A stretch of 64,000 nucleotides of DNA from Streptomyces sp. NRRL S-646 (GCF_000720765.1 NZ_JODC01000002.1:186001-250000); one strand, 5' to 3'. Shown: positions 35,351 to 43,939, numbered from the stretch's first letter. Notes: a model not told the origin generated them from the sequence alone. Numbers and translations are program-made.

Positions 35351-36672
35351 GCCGCATACTGCTGCGCGGGGGGCAGGTCATCACGATGATGCCGAACCGG
35401 CCGGACGCCGAGCACGCCGACATCCTCGTCGACGGCGAGACCATCGCCGCCGTCGGCGAAACCATCGAGGCGCCCGACGCCGAGGTCGTCGACTTCTCCG
35501 GCCGCGTCATCATCCCCGGTCTGGTCAACGCCCATCTGCACACCTGGCAGACCGCGCTGCGCTCCGCGGGCGCCGACTGGACGCTGATGGAGTACCTCAC
35601 CCACCTGCACGGCGAGTGCGTCGGGCACTACACCCCGGCCGACATGCACATCAGCAATCTCGCCGGCGCCCTGAACCAGCTCAACTGCGGTACGACCACC
35701 CTCGGCGACTGGTGTCACAACGCCCTGTCGCCCGAGCACGCCGACGCGGCCGTCGAGGGACTGCTCCAGGCCGGGATCCGCGCCGTCTTCCTGCACGGCA
35801 CTCCCTACCGCTCGCCGGACACACCCCACCCTCTCGCCGAGATCGACCGGCTGCTCGACGGCCCCGTCCGTGACCACGCCCTCCTCACCTTGGGCATGGC
35901 CCTCCAGGGGCCGCAATACTCCTCCGTCGAGACCGCGGTGGCCGACTTCCAGGCCGGCGCGGAACGCGGTCTCGTCGTCTCGATGCACCAGAGCGGCGGC
36001 GAACCCTCACCCGGCTGGGATGCCGTACGCGACGCCGGGCTGTTCAGCCCCCTGACCAACGTCGTGCACGGAGTTGACCTGCCCGAGGACTGGCTGAAGA
36101 CGCTGGTCGAGGCGGGCGTCACCTTCACCACCACCCCGGAGAACGAACTGGGCCAAGGTCACGGCACACCCATCACGGGACCCCTGCTGAGCCTGGACGC
36201 GGCACCCTCCGTGGGCACCGACATCGACACCGCCGTACCCGGCACGGTCCTCACCGCGGCCCGGATCGCGCTGGCCCACCAGCGCAGCCTGGACCACGCC
36301 CACCACCGGCAGACGACCGGCACGTACGCCAACACACCGTCCGTCACCAGCAAACAGGCGCTTGCCTGGGCCACCGTCGAAGGAGCGAAGGCACTGGGCC
36401 TGGCGGACAAGGTGGGCCGGATCGAGGCGGGCATGCAGGCCGACCTGGTCGCCGTCGACGCCCGGGCGCTCAACCTGTGGCCGGCGCACGACCCCATCGC
36501 CACGGTCCTGCACGCCGACATCGCCAACATCGAAGCCGTGATGGTCGCCGGCACCTGGCGCAAACGCGATCACGCCCTGCTCGCATCCGGCCTCGACGAG
36601 GTCAAGGACCAGCTGCGCGAGTCCGGAGAACGGCTGCTGCGCAGCATCAGGCCCGCGGGCTCTCCCGGCTGA
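35347..36672 (+). CDS. amidohydrolase, TrzA/AtzA/SsnA-type (chlorohydrolase-like)
   Basis: 441 aa. The subtype III amidohydrolase motifs are intact: VIIPGLVNAHLHTWQTAL, VVSMHQSGGEPS, NVVHGVDLPEDW, and the metal-binding aspartate in SVGTDIDTAVPG. The C-terminus ends with the ADLVAVDARALNLWP strand. Family members hydrolyse C-N or C-Cl bonds on heterocycles (deaminases, atrazine-type enzymes). Coupled to an FMO and two hydrolases it suggests catabolism of an N-containing aromatic or heterocycle; the substrate is not deducible. Confidence 0.87.
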   Translation: MSRILLRGGQVITMMPNRPDAEHADILVDGETIAAVGETIEAPDAEVVDFSGRVIIPGLVNAHLHTWQTALRSAGADWTLMEYLTHLHGECVGHYTPADMHISNLAGALNQLNCGTTTLGDWCHNALSPEHADAAVEGLLQAGIRAVFLHGTPYRSPDTPHPLAEIDRLLDGPVRDHALLTLGMALQGPQYSSVETAVADFQAGAERGLVVSMHQSGGEPSPGWDAVRDAGLFSPLTNVVHGVDLPEDWLKTLVEAGVTFTTTPENELGQGHGTPITGPLLSLDAAPSVGTDIDTAVPGTVLTAARIALAHQRSLDHAHHRQTTGTYANTPSVTSKQALAWATVEGAKALGLADKVGRIEAGMQADLVAVDARALNLWPAHDPIATVLHADIANIEAVMVAGTWRKRDHALLASGLDEVKDQLRESGERLLRSIRPAGSPG

Positions 36673-36700
36673 CACACCGCAACGGCCCCCACGCATGAAC

Positions 36701-36738
36701 CGCGCCGACGCGCATGACACCCCGTCCGCGTCGGCGCG
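36701..36738 (+). terminator. strong terminator hairpin after the amidohydrolase gene
   Basis: CGCGCCGACGCG (36701-36712) and CGCGTCGGCGCG (36727-36738) form a perfect 12-bp GC-rich stem with a 14-nt loop, 28 bp after the amidohydrolase stop. No T-run follows. It lies between the operon and the TetR gene, so the TetR gene probably has its own promoter. Confidence 0.65.
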
Positions 36739-36797
36739 ATGGCCACGCGCCCGAAGAGCCGCACACCGCGGCCTCGTTCCCACAGCAAGAAGGTGCC

Positions 36798-37352
36798 GTG
36801 AGCAGCCCCATGCCGACTACCGCGGGCATGCCCCGCGACGCCCTGCACCAGGAGCAGATCATCCGGGCGGCCATCGCCCTTCTGGACGAGGGCGGCATCG
36901 AGAGTCTCGCCATGCGAAGACTCGGCAGCCGCCTCGGCATCACCGCGGCGGCACTCTACTGGCACATCAAAAGCCGACACGATCTGCTCCTGCTGGCCGC
37001 TGACACCGTCTGGGGGCAGACACCTCTCCCCGCTCTCGACGGCCTCGAATGGCGTCCGGCCCTCCTGGCCATGGCCGACAACCTGCGTTCGATGCTTCTC
37101 AGGCACCCCTGGCTGCTGGCCGCCATGACCATCCAGCCTCTCGACGGCCCGGCCAGAAACCGCCATGACGAGCACCTGCTCGCGGTCTGCGAGGCGTCCG
37201 GCCTCACCAGGCGGGATGCCGAGCAAGCCGCCCAGAGCGTCGTCACGTTCACGATCGGCGCCGCCCTCGCAGCCACCCCTCGCCCGTATGTGTCCTTCGG
37301 ACTGCAGTCACTTCTCGACGGCGTCGAAGCCAGGCTTGCCGCCCGTACCTGA
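36798..37352 (+). CDS. TetR-family regulator (first of two)
   Basis: 184 aa from GTG 36798 with AAGAAGG 4 nt upstream; an earlier ATG (36714) lies inside the terminator hairpin and ATG 36810 is a second option. HTH: QIIRAAIALLDEGGIESLAMRRLGSRLGITAAALYWHIKSRHDLLLLAADTVW, a TetR-class motif (GITAAALYWH). The C-terminal ligand domain is of the TetR_C type (ARNRHDEHLLAVCEASGLTRRDAEQAAQSVVTFTIGAAL). It likely regulates a nearby catabolic unit; none of the six 25-bp palindromes is directly before it. Confidence 0.85.
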   Translation: MSSPMPTTAGMPRDALHQEQIIRAAIALLDEGGIESLAMRRLGSRLGITAAALYWHIKSRHDLLLLAADTVWGQTPLPALDGLEWRPALLAMADNLRSMLLRHPWLLAAMTIQPLDGPARNRHDEHLLAVCEASGLTRRDAEQAAQSVVTFTIGAALAATPRPYVSFGLQSLLDGVEARLAART

Positions 37353-37366
37353 CCCGACACAGCAGA

Positions 37367-37399
37367 AGAGGCAGACGCCCAGCTCGACCGTCTTCCTCT
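37367..37399. terminator. bidirectional hairpin between convergent genes
   Basis: AGAGGCAGACG (37367-37377) pairs with CGTCTTCCTCT (37389-37399) at 10 of 11 positions across an 11-nt loop. It lies in the 62-bp gap between the convergent TetR and esterase genes and can end both transcripts. Confidence 0.6.
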
Positions 37400-37414
37400 G
37401 ACGAAGATCGCCTC

Positions 37415-38290
37415 TCAACCCGCTCGGGAGGCCGCGGACCGCACGATGGCGCGGACCGCGGCATGCCCCTCGGGAGCGGGAACGAGCGGGTAGGCATGGA
37501 CAGCCCCGTCACACACGATGACATTCACGGCCGCCCCTTCCGCCGCAGCCCGTTCTTCCAGGCGCCGGACGTCCGGGTAGCACAAGTCGCGAGTGCCGAT
37601 GTAGACGTCGATGGGCGCCAGGGGGGCAAGCGGGCCATTGACGGGACTGAGCCGGGGTTGGGCGGGGTCGTCCCCGCCGGCCCAGCCACGTGCGGCCGCG
37701 AGCAGACTGCTGGTGGTGAGGAACGGATCTCGGGCTTCGACCTCGGGAATCGCAGGGTTGGTCAGAGTCGGATCCAGCCAGGGGGAGATCAGTACTACCC
37801 GGGCCGGCTGGGGCAGACCCGAGCCGACCAGGCTCTGCGCCACGCCCAGAGCCAAGCCCGCGCCGGCGGAGTCGCCCATGATCGTGACCTGGCCGGCGTC
37901 CGGGTCGCCGAGCAGGTCGCGGTAGACGGCAGTGACGAAGGGATAGGCGTCACGGTAGGTGTACTTCGGCGCCAGCCCGTAGTGCGCCACCTCGACTCGT
38001 ACACCGGCGTCCACGAGCTGCGAGATCAACTGCCAGTGCCGGGGCGAGAGGTGCCTGATGTAGGCGCCGCCGTGCAGATAGAGGACCGTTCGCTCCGCCC
38101 GGCGCCCGCGCGGACTGACGGTGTGGCATTCGAAACCGTCGATGCGGCGCGAGTTCACGTCGTGCCGCTGTACCAGTTTGGCGGGCGGACGAGGTGGCTT
38201 CTTCGACGCGGCCACGGGGTCCGGGGCCGCCTTGCCTTTGAGGGCCAACCGCATGAACGCGGCGACTACGTGCATCTGGGGACTGCTCAT
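37415..38290 (-). CDS. alpha/beta hydrolase, HSL-type esterase
   Basis: 291 aa with SD AAGGAG before ATG 38290. TVLYLHGGAYIRHLSPRHWQL gives the HGG oxyanion motif, VTIMGDSAGAGLALGVAQSL the nucleophile elbow, APIDVYIGTRDLCYPD the acid and CDGAVHAYPLVPAPEG the histidine. This is the hormone-sensitive-lipase esterase family. A perfect-looking copy of the 25-bp operator lies 51 bp upstream, so it probably belongs to the TetR regulon. It hydrolyses short-chain esters by family; the natural substrate is unknown. Confidence 0.88.
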   Translation of the reverse strand: MSSPQMHVVAAFMRLALKGKAAPDPVAASKKPPRPPAKLVQRHDVNSRRIDGFECHTVSPRGRRAERTVLYLHGGAYIRHLSPRHWQLISQLVDAGVRVEVAHYGLAPKYTYRDAYPFVTAVYRDLLGDPDAGQVTIMGDSAGAGLALGVAQSLVGSGLPQPARVVLISPWLDPTLTNPAIPEVEARDPFLTTSSLLAAARGWAGGDDPAQPRLSPVNGPLAPLAPIDVYIGTRDLCYPDVRRLEERAAAEGAAVNVIVCDGAVHAYPLVPAPEGHAAVRAIVRSAASRAG

Positions 38291-38340
38291 GTCTGGCTCT
38301 CCTTCTTGGCGCCGCGATGCGGTCCGCTTCGCCTACCATC

Positions 38341-38365
38341 ATAACGGTTACGATGTTGCCGTTAT
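38341..38365. promoter_or_regulatory. TetR-type operator, copy 2 of 6 (best match)
   Basis: Palindrome with arms ATAACGG and CCGTTAT and core GGTTACGATGTTGCC. It lies between the divergent esterase (51 bp from its start) and DoxX-like genes and is the most symmetrical of the six copies. Confidence 0.75.
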
Positions 38366-38553
38366 TGCGCTAGGGTGAGCCGCTGCCCCGATCGATCGAC
38401 CGAATCGTCCGTCTGGGCGCCGAGCGATGCACCTGGTCGGCGAATCGACCGCGCCCGTCACATCCCATAACGGTCTCGCGGCGACCCGCCCGCCATCAGG
38501 CCGTCACCCTGGACGTCCATGCCGCCACGACGCCGGCACCCTGGAGATACCTC

Positions 38554-38898
38554 ATGACCCTCGCCATCACCCTCGCCTGCGCCATCGCCTTGATCTTCGG
38601 GGCGCTCGGAGTGCTCAATGCACTCGCATTGCCGAAGGCGCGCGAGCTGGCCGCCGAGACCGGCTTCTCCGTCGCCGCCTACCGCCGCATCGGCGTGCTG
38701 CAACTGGCAGGAGTCGCCGGCGTGGCGCTCGGCCTCGCCATGCCGCCGCTCGGCGGCCTCGCGGGGGCAGGGCTTCTCCTGCTGCTCGCCGAAGCTGTGG
38801 TCGTACACCTGCGCAAGGGCGACCCGGTTGCCAGACTCGCGCCCGCCATCGTGTGCGCGGTGCTTGTCGTCTCATACCTCGCGGCCTTGTTCGCCTGA
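38554..38898 (+). CDS. DoxX-like small membrane protein
   Basis: 114 aa with SD GGAG before the ATG. Four hydrophobic segments (LAITLACAIALIFGALGVL, IGVLQLAGVAGVALGLAM, LGGLAGAGLLLLLAEAVVV, APAIVCAVLVVSYLAALF) and the KARELAAETGF loop match the DoxX-like family of four-helix inner-membrane proteins. Relatives assist quinone- or thiosulfate-linked redox chemistry, but the family role is poorly known. It is downstream of the operator at 38341 and upstream of the ferric-reductase-like gene, which suggests a shared redox function. Confidence 0.8.
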   Translation: MTLAITLACAIALIFGALGVLNALALPKARELAAETGFSVAAYRRIGVLQLAGVAGVALGLAMPPLGGLAGAGLLLLLAEAVVVHLRKGDPVARLAPAIVCAVLVVSYLAALFA

Positions 38899-38956
38899 AG
38901 CGCTGTGGATGGGCTGGCTGATGGGCATCCGATTGCACCACTGGACCCAAACCAGC

Positions 38957-38981
38957 TAAACGGCTACGTTGTAGCCAATAT
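38957..38981. promoter_or_regulatory. TetR-type operator, copy 3 of 6
   Basis: Core GGCTAC-GTT-GTAGCC is a perfect inverted repeat, with AA/AATAT flanks. It lies 112 bp upstream of the ferric-reductase-like gene. Confidence 0.7.
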
Positions 38982-39093
38982 TAGAGATGGCGGGAAACGC
39001 CTGGGCTCGAGGGCGCTCAAGCCTCGACCGCACGGTCCGCCCTGCCTTCACCAGCGCCCCTTCGTCCACAGTGCCACCCCCGAGGGGTAGACG

Positions 39094-40443
39094 ATGCCCG
39101 TCCTGATCGTGATAGCGATCTACGCCATCCGGATCGCACGCGCCCCCTTGGATGCGCGCCTGAAGAAGCGCCACGTCGGACCCCTGTCGGTCACGACCGG
39201 GGCGGTCATGCTCTATCTGGCCTGGGACTGGCTCCGGCCCGAGGGCCTCAGCGCTGTCTATTTCGTTGGCGAGTTCGCCGGCGTCCTGTCCGTCTACCTG
39301 ATGTCCTGCACCCTGGTACTGGCCACCCGCCTGATGTGGTTGGAGCAGTGGTTCGGCGGCCTGGACCGCATGTACCGTCAGCACAAGCTGTACGCCGTAT
39401 GGTCCATTCTCTTGCTCACCCCCCACCTGCTCCTCCACTTCTTCTCCGGTCTCGACGGGAGCCAGTACGGCTACGCCCACCGGGCCGCATCGGTAGGGAT
39501 GGGCCATCTCCTCGGTGCCGTCTCCGCCATCGGCCTGCTGCTGCTCGTCCTCATCTCACTCGGCCAGGTCGGCCGCATCCTCCGACTGCCCTACGAGCGC
39601 TGGCTGTTCCTGCATCGCCTCACCGGCCTGCTGCTTCTGTCGGCGCTGTTGCACGGCTGGTTCCTCGATCTCATCATCAACGGATCCACGCCCCTCCTGG
39701 CGATCTACGTCAGCATGGCCACCATTGGCATGACCGCCTACACCTACGACGAACTGGTGCTACGGCACAGGGAACCCCGGGCGGACTACACCATCCACCG
39801 TGTCGAGCGGCCGACATCCGACATCCTCGACCTCACCCTCACGCCCACCGGCGAGACGACCCTTCCCGTGACAGGGGGCCAGTTCGTCTACCTGCGCGTC
39901 GGCAGCTGGCACGAACACCCCTTCAGCGTCGCAGGAACGCAAGCCGACGGCTCGGTACGCCTCACCATCCGTGCCCTGGGCCGCGGTACACGCCGCCTCT
40001 ACACGGACCTAAGTGAAGGACACCCGGCAACCCTCAAGGGTCCTTACGGCATGTTCGACCACACCCTCGGCGGACCCCGGCAGATATGGATCGCCGGGGG
40101 CATCGGTATCGCGCCCTTCCTCGGCTGGCTCACCCACCCCGGTGCAGCGCCGCCCCGCACCGACCTCTTCTACTGCGCCCCCACTGCCGAAGACGCGCCG
40201 TTCCTCCCCGAACTCACCGCAGCGGCAGCACACCGCCCCGAGTTCCGGCTCCATCCGACGTTCAGCCGCAGCCACGGCCGTCTGACCGCCGAAAGGATCC
40301 AGGCCCAGGCCGGACCGATCACCCCCGACACGCACGTCTTCCTCTGCGGCCCCGCCTCCATGATCGAAAACCTCACTCGCGCCCTCCATCGCCAGGGCGT
40401 CCCCCGCCAGCATCTCCACGCCGAGCACTTCGCCTTCCGCTGA
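39094..40443 (+). CDS. ferric reductase-like transmembrane / ferredoxin-reductase-type oxidoreductase
   Basis: 449 aa. About six hydrophobic helices occupy residues 1-225, with haem-type histidines in MYRQHKLYAVWSILLLTPHLLLHFF and FLHRLTGLLLLSALLHGWF. The cytoplasmic part has the FAD site EHPFSVAG, the NAD(P)-binding GGIGIAPFLGWL and CGPASMIENL, as in NADPH-oxidase/ferric reductase families. It moves electrons from NAD(P)H through FAD and haem across the membrane. No iron-uptake genes are nearby, so its role may be redox defence rather than iron acquisition. An operator copy lies upstream. Confidence 0.86.
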   Translation: MPVLIVIAIYAIRIARAPLDARLKKRHVGPLSVTTGAVMLYLAWDWLRPEGLSAVYFVGEFAGVLSVYLMSCTLVLATRLMWLEQWFGGLDRMYRQHKLYAVWSILLLTPHLLLHFFSGLDGSQYGYAHRAASVGMGHLLGAVSAIGLLLLVLISLGQVGRILRLPYERWLFLHRLTGLLLLSALLHGWFLDLIINGSTPLLAIYVSMATIGMTAYTYDELVLRHREPRADYTIHRVERPTSDILDLTLTPTGETTLPVTGGQFVYLRVGSWHEHPFSVAGTQADGSVRLTIRALGRGTRRLYTDLSEGHPATLKGPYGMFDHTLGGPRQIWIAGGIGIAPFLGWLTHPGAAPPRTDLFYCAPTAEDAPFLPELTAAAAHRPEFRLHPTFSRSHGRLTAERIQAQAGPITPDTHVFLCGPASMIENLTRALHRQGVPRQHLHAEHFAFR

Positions 40444-40556
40444 CGAGCCGCCGACCACACGAGATCAGGCGCTCAGCACCAGCAGCGCGACGCACGACGT
40501 GCCGACCGAGATGACCCCGTATGCGGGCGGCCTCAGGTTCGCATCGTCCTGGCTGG

Positions 40557-41243
40557 TCAGGCGTCGTCGCGCAAGTGGGCAAGCCCGCTGAGAAGCAGTT
40601 CGAGTCCGAAGGAGAACTCGTCCTCGATCGGAACGGGCATCGACTCGGCGACGGTGACCGTTGCCGGGAACAAGGCTGGATCGACGCTCTGAAAGACGGC
40701 GGAGAGTTGCGCGTCGTCGAGTTGCCCGCCGCCATGACCGTTGACCTGCATGGCGAATCCGAGGACGTAGCGGGAGAGGGTGGCGAAGGCATGCGCGGCC
40801 AGTCGCGGCGGGAAGCCGCTGTCGAGCAGCGCCGCGACGCAGTGCTCCCGCAGCGCCATGGCGTTCGGCCCCAGGGGAATCTCCTCGACCATCAGGCGGG
40901 CCGCGTTCCGGTGCCGGGCCAGGGCCTCGAACATGGTGTGCGCGACCGTCCGCAGTGCTTGCTGCCAGCCCATCGCGAGGAGTTCGTCGCCCTTCAGTTC
41001 CACGGCGCCGAACATGCGGTCCACGACATGGGCGACCAGCGCTGCCCGGTTGTCGAAATGCCGGTACAGGGTCGCCGTGCCCGAGCCCAGGCGCTGGGCC
41101 AGCGTCCGCATCGAGAGAGCGTCGACCCCTTCATCGTCCACGATCTGCAGTGCGGTAGCGACGATGCGTTCCAGCGGCACGGGCGGACGCCCTGGGCCCC
41201 GACCCGATGCCGTGGTCGCTCGCACAGGACCCGCTGCTGCCAC
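40557..41243 (-). CDS. TetR-family regulator (second), likely autoregulated
   Basis: 228 aa from GTG 41243, chosen because AGGAGG lies 10 nt upstream; the frame stays open further but without family sequence. HTH: LERIVATALQIVDDEGVDALSMRTLAQRLGSGTATLYRHFDNRAALVAHVVDRMF. The C-terminal domain is of the TetR_C type (ARLMVEEIPLGPNAMALREHCVAALLDSGFPPRLAAHAFATLSRYVLGF). A copy of the 25-bp palindrome lies 28 bp upstream of the start, the usual place for self-repression, making this protein the best candidate for the regulator of all six sites. Confidence 0.88.
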   Translation of the reverse strand: MAAAGPVRATTASGRGPGRPPVPLERIVATALQIVDDEGVDALSMRTLAQRLGSGTATLYRHFDNRAALVAHVVDRMFGAVELKGDELLAMGWQQALRTVAHTMFEALARHRNAARLMVEEIPLGPNAMALREHCVAALLDSGFPPRLAAHAFATLSRYVLGFAMQVNGHGGGQLDDAQLSAVFQSVDPALFPATVTVAESMPVPIEDEFSFGLELLLSGLAHLRDDA

Positions 41244-41270
41244 TGAACGTCCACCTCCTCGGCCAGCACC

Positions 41271-41295
41271 ATAACAGCAACACCGTATCCGCTTT
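41271..41295. promoter_or_regulatory. TetR-type operator, copy 4 of 6
   Basis: On the minus strand the core reads GGATACGGTGTTGCT, with a GTTAT arm. It matches copy 2 at 20 of 25 positions and is located 28-52 bp upstream of the second TetR start codon. Confidence 0.7.
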
Positions 41296-41365
41296 GGATA
41301 TCGCCGGTTGGGTGTGGACTGCCGGGGGCGCCGCGGTTGCGGCTCAGACATCACAACGCTGCAGG

Positions 41366-42624
41366 TCACAGGCACCTTCCCCTGCTGCCGTCTTGTCCTC
41401 GCAGGGCGACCAGGGCACTCGCGGCCAGCAAGGCCACGGCCAGACTGAAGCCGACCCCGGCTGCCCGCAGGCCCGCGAGGTCGGCGGCCAGTCCAACACC
41501 GATCACGGGCAGTGAGATCGCTACGTACATCACGATGAAGAAAGCGGAGGCGACCTCGGCACGCCGGCCGTCGGGCGTGTTTGAGTTGAGCATGGTCATG
41601 GCCGCCCGGAATGCTATGCCTTGCCCAAGTCCGGCGACGGCACCAGCGACCACCAGCAGCGTGAGCGATCCCAGAGTGAATCCCGCGGTGAGCAGGCCCA
41701 TGCCAACGATGAGTAGGGCACACGCCACGGGCAGGGCGGTGCGGCCCAGTGGCCGTACGAGGGTGATCTGTCCGAGCGCCGAGGCCGCACACACGGTGCT
41801 GACACGGCTCCGGCCAGGGCCGGGGCGGACAGGCCGAGGAGTCGGCTCAGAAAGGACGGCGCGACGGAGGTGTACAGCCCGAGCACCGCGAATCCGGCGA
41901 ACCCGGCCGTGGCCGCCCGTGTGAAGGTGCCCCGCATCGCGGCTGGTACCCGAGGCCGTGTCACCCTCAGACGCGTGCCAGTCCTGACCGTCGTCACGGT
42001 TTCGGGAATCAGCCAGATACCCACCACCGCGGCGACCAGCAGGGTCAGGTGCACCAGGAAAGGAAACCGGGTTGGATTCGGGGACAGTTGGGCCAGTGTC
42101 CCGGAGAGGACGGGGCCCGCTCCCAACCCGCCCATGTTCGCCACGGTAGCCACCAGGGTGGCCCAGTCGCTCGCGCCCATGGGGGCCAGGTCGATCAGCG
42201 TGGCGGTCGCGGTGCCGGTGAAGATTCCCGCGGAGAGCCCTGACAGCAGCCGTCCTGTCAGCAGGAATGTCAGATCATTTGCGCTCAGGAAGACCGCCGC
42301 GCTGAGGGTCGAGCATGCCAGTCCGGCCAGCAGGGTTCGTCGGCGTCCGACACTGTCCGAGACCTGTCCGAACAGCACCAGTGCCGTGAGAACGCTGAAA
42401 GCGTAGACCGAGAAGATCACCGTGGTCGTCAGGGTCGAGAAACTCATCTGCCGTTGGTAGAGCAGGTAGAGCGGTGTCGGCAGGGTCGTACCCAGCATCG
42501 TGATGTGAAACGCCTGGGCGACCAGCCAGAACGCAGTGCGGCGCGGAACCGTCCACCGGCGGGGAGACCCACCTGCCCGTGGGGGAGTTTCGGATGGGCG
42601 GGCGCACGAGCCAGACACAGTCAT
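41366..42624 (-). pseudogene. MFS transporter with a frameshift
   Basis: Two frames together give one full MFS protein of about 418 residues. The first (from ATG 42624) has FWLVAQAFHITMLGTTLPTPLYLLYQRQ, the motif-A-like loop FGQVSDSVGRRRTLLAG and eight helices, then derails after LSAPALAGAVSA. The rest continues in the next frame from VCAASALGQITLVRPLGRTALPVACALL to 41366. One missing base near 41797-41810 explains it. It may be a recent inactivation or a sequence error. It is in tandem behind the decayed region and upstream of the second TetR gene on the same strand, so it probably was the drug or substrate exporter of this regulon. Confidence 0.8.
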
Positions 42625-42943
42625 ATGCCGTTCCCCCAGCCTGGTGAGTTTGTCCCGGCCGGCGGATGAGTTCTCACGTCACTTCTTTCCCGTCAGTTCA
42701 GAGGCAGTTGTGAGAGCGTGTGTCGACCATGCCGCGCGGCACGCAGTCCCGACTCCCACGGTCGGCCGGCCCCTTACGTTGCCGAGCCCGACGTGGAGCA
42801 AGGGAGTTCCGCATTGCGTCAGCGCCCGATGATCGGCACGGTGTGTGGTGACGGCGGCATACAGAAGTGCAGCAACCGGGCCGGCCCGCACACTCCCCCG
42901 GAACAGGCCAGGATCGATCGGCCCGGTCAAGCACCCCAAGCCT
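42625..42943. other. leader region without a recognisable gene
   Basis: Open frames in this stretch are shadows without family sequence on either strand. It lies upstream of the MFS gene and holds no hairpin that stands out; two operator-like palindromes follow at 42944 and 43050. Confidence 0.4.
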
Positions 42944-42968
42944 TTAACGGATACGATGTTGCCATTAA
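42944..42968. promoter_or_regulatory. TetR-type operator, copy 5 of 6
   Basis: Arms TTAACGG and CCATTAA around the core GGATACGATGTTGCC. It is 320 bp upstream of the MFS start with no intact gene immediately beside it, so it may be an orphan site of a lost gene. Confidence 0.65.
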
Positions 42969-43049
42969 TGGTCGGGGCGCGGCAAGCGCCTTGGCGCCGA
43001 CGTGCGGTTGCGGCCGCTACCGAGTCGTCGTGTTGACGTGAACCCCTGG

Positions 43050-43074
43050 ATAACGGTGACGTTGCAGCCGTTGT
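43050..43074. promoter_or_regulatory. TetR-type operator, copy 6 of 6
   Basis: Core GGTGACGTTGCAGCC with ATAACGG and CCGTTGT arms, 20 of 25 identical to copy 2. It lies 81 bp from copy 5 at the edge of the decayed region. Confidence 0.6.
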
Positions 43075-43116
43075 CATCCGCTCCGCCCCATGCAGGCCAT
43101 CTTCCCGCGACGGAGG

Positions 43117-43300
43117 CTGGGCCGCCGAGGCCCTGCTGGAGGCGGCACCGCTCGACCGCTGGCCGAAGATCGCGGGCGGTACGCTCACCCGCGACCACGC
43201 CCTCGCCCAACTCGCCCAGCGGCGCCTCGGCCTCGGCCGGTACGCGGACGCGGCGGACGACACAAGACGTCGCGGACGACCGCATCGGCCTCACCGCTCT
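43117..43300 (+). other. coding-like remnant, unassigned
   Basis: One plus-strand frame reads GWAAEALLEAAPLDRWPKI followed by AGGTLTRDHALAQLAQRRLGLGRYADAADD, which has normal amino-acid composition and codon bias but no start, no stop in place and no family I can name. It then loses the pattern. It is probably a fragment of a deleted gene. Confidence 0.35.
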
Positions 43301-43527
43301 GCATCAGGCGCAGGTGCCGTGCTGCGTCAGCGCCTTCGTCCGGCCCGCGGTCGAGCAGGACGGCCTGTGGACGGGCAGCGTCCTGGGTTCGTACCAGGAC
43401 GTCGACGGGGTGGCCGTGGACGCTCTCGCCGAGCGCCGCTGTCGTTCCCGACTGTGTGGACATTACCTGGTAGAGGCGTTGCAACAGGTTGGCTCCCGCG
43501 TGGTCTTCGAGGCGAGGCCCGGTCGTG

Positions 43528-43820
43528 TCACAGGTGCATGTCGCCGACCATGACGAGGTGGCTGCAGGCGCGGGTGATGGCGACGTTCCAGAGGAGTTGA
43601 GCCGGCCGTGGACCCAGCCGATCGCACCGTCGTGCATACCTTCACCGGCGACGAGGGAGAAGACCATGACGTCGCGCTCACCGCCCTGGAAGGTGTACAC
43701 GATGCCGACGCGCACGCATTGCCGACCGTATTGCCTCAGTTTCGCGCGGAGTTCGTCGGCTTGGAGCGTGAAGGGGGTGACAGCGCTGCAGGGAGACGCC
43801 GAGGCGGATCGAGGGGGACG
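43528..43820 (-). pseudogene. superfamily 1 DNA/RNA helicase C-terminal remnant
   Basis: The minus strand encodes TPFTLQADELRAKLRQYGRQC and VGIVYTFQGGERDVMVFSLVAGEGMHDGAIGWVHGRLN, then after a frameshift near 43600 LLWNVAITRACSHLVMVGDMHL and a stop at 43528. These are motifs V and VI of AAA_12-type SF1 helicases (TFQG..RD, NVAITRA). The ATP-binding N-terminal part is missing. It is a decayed fragment. Confidence 0.65.
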
Positions 43821-43939
43821 GAGGCGGCCACGCGGATTGGTATGGCGTTGAACAGTTCACCGCGCTACTGAACTGACCACTGAACTGTTTCGTGCGCAAC
43901 TGAACTCTTCAGCGCCGTTCAACACTGGCCGCCGCCCGC

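Noticed and set aside
38467..38491. Possible seventh operator starting ATAACGGT
   Set aside because: Only the left arm matches; the right half lacks the CCGTT arm and the core differs, so it is at best a half-site.
42679..43263. Minus-strand open frame of 194 codons upstream of the MFS gene
   Set aside because: Arg/Ala-rich shadow-like sequence crossing two operator palindromes; no family features.
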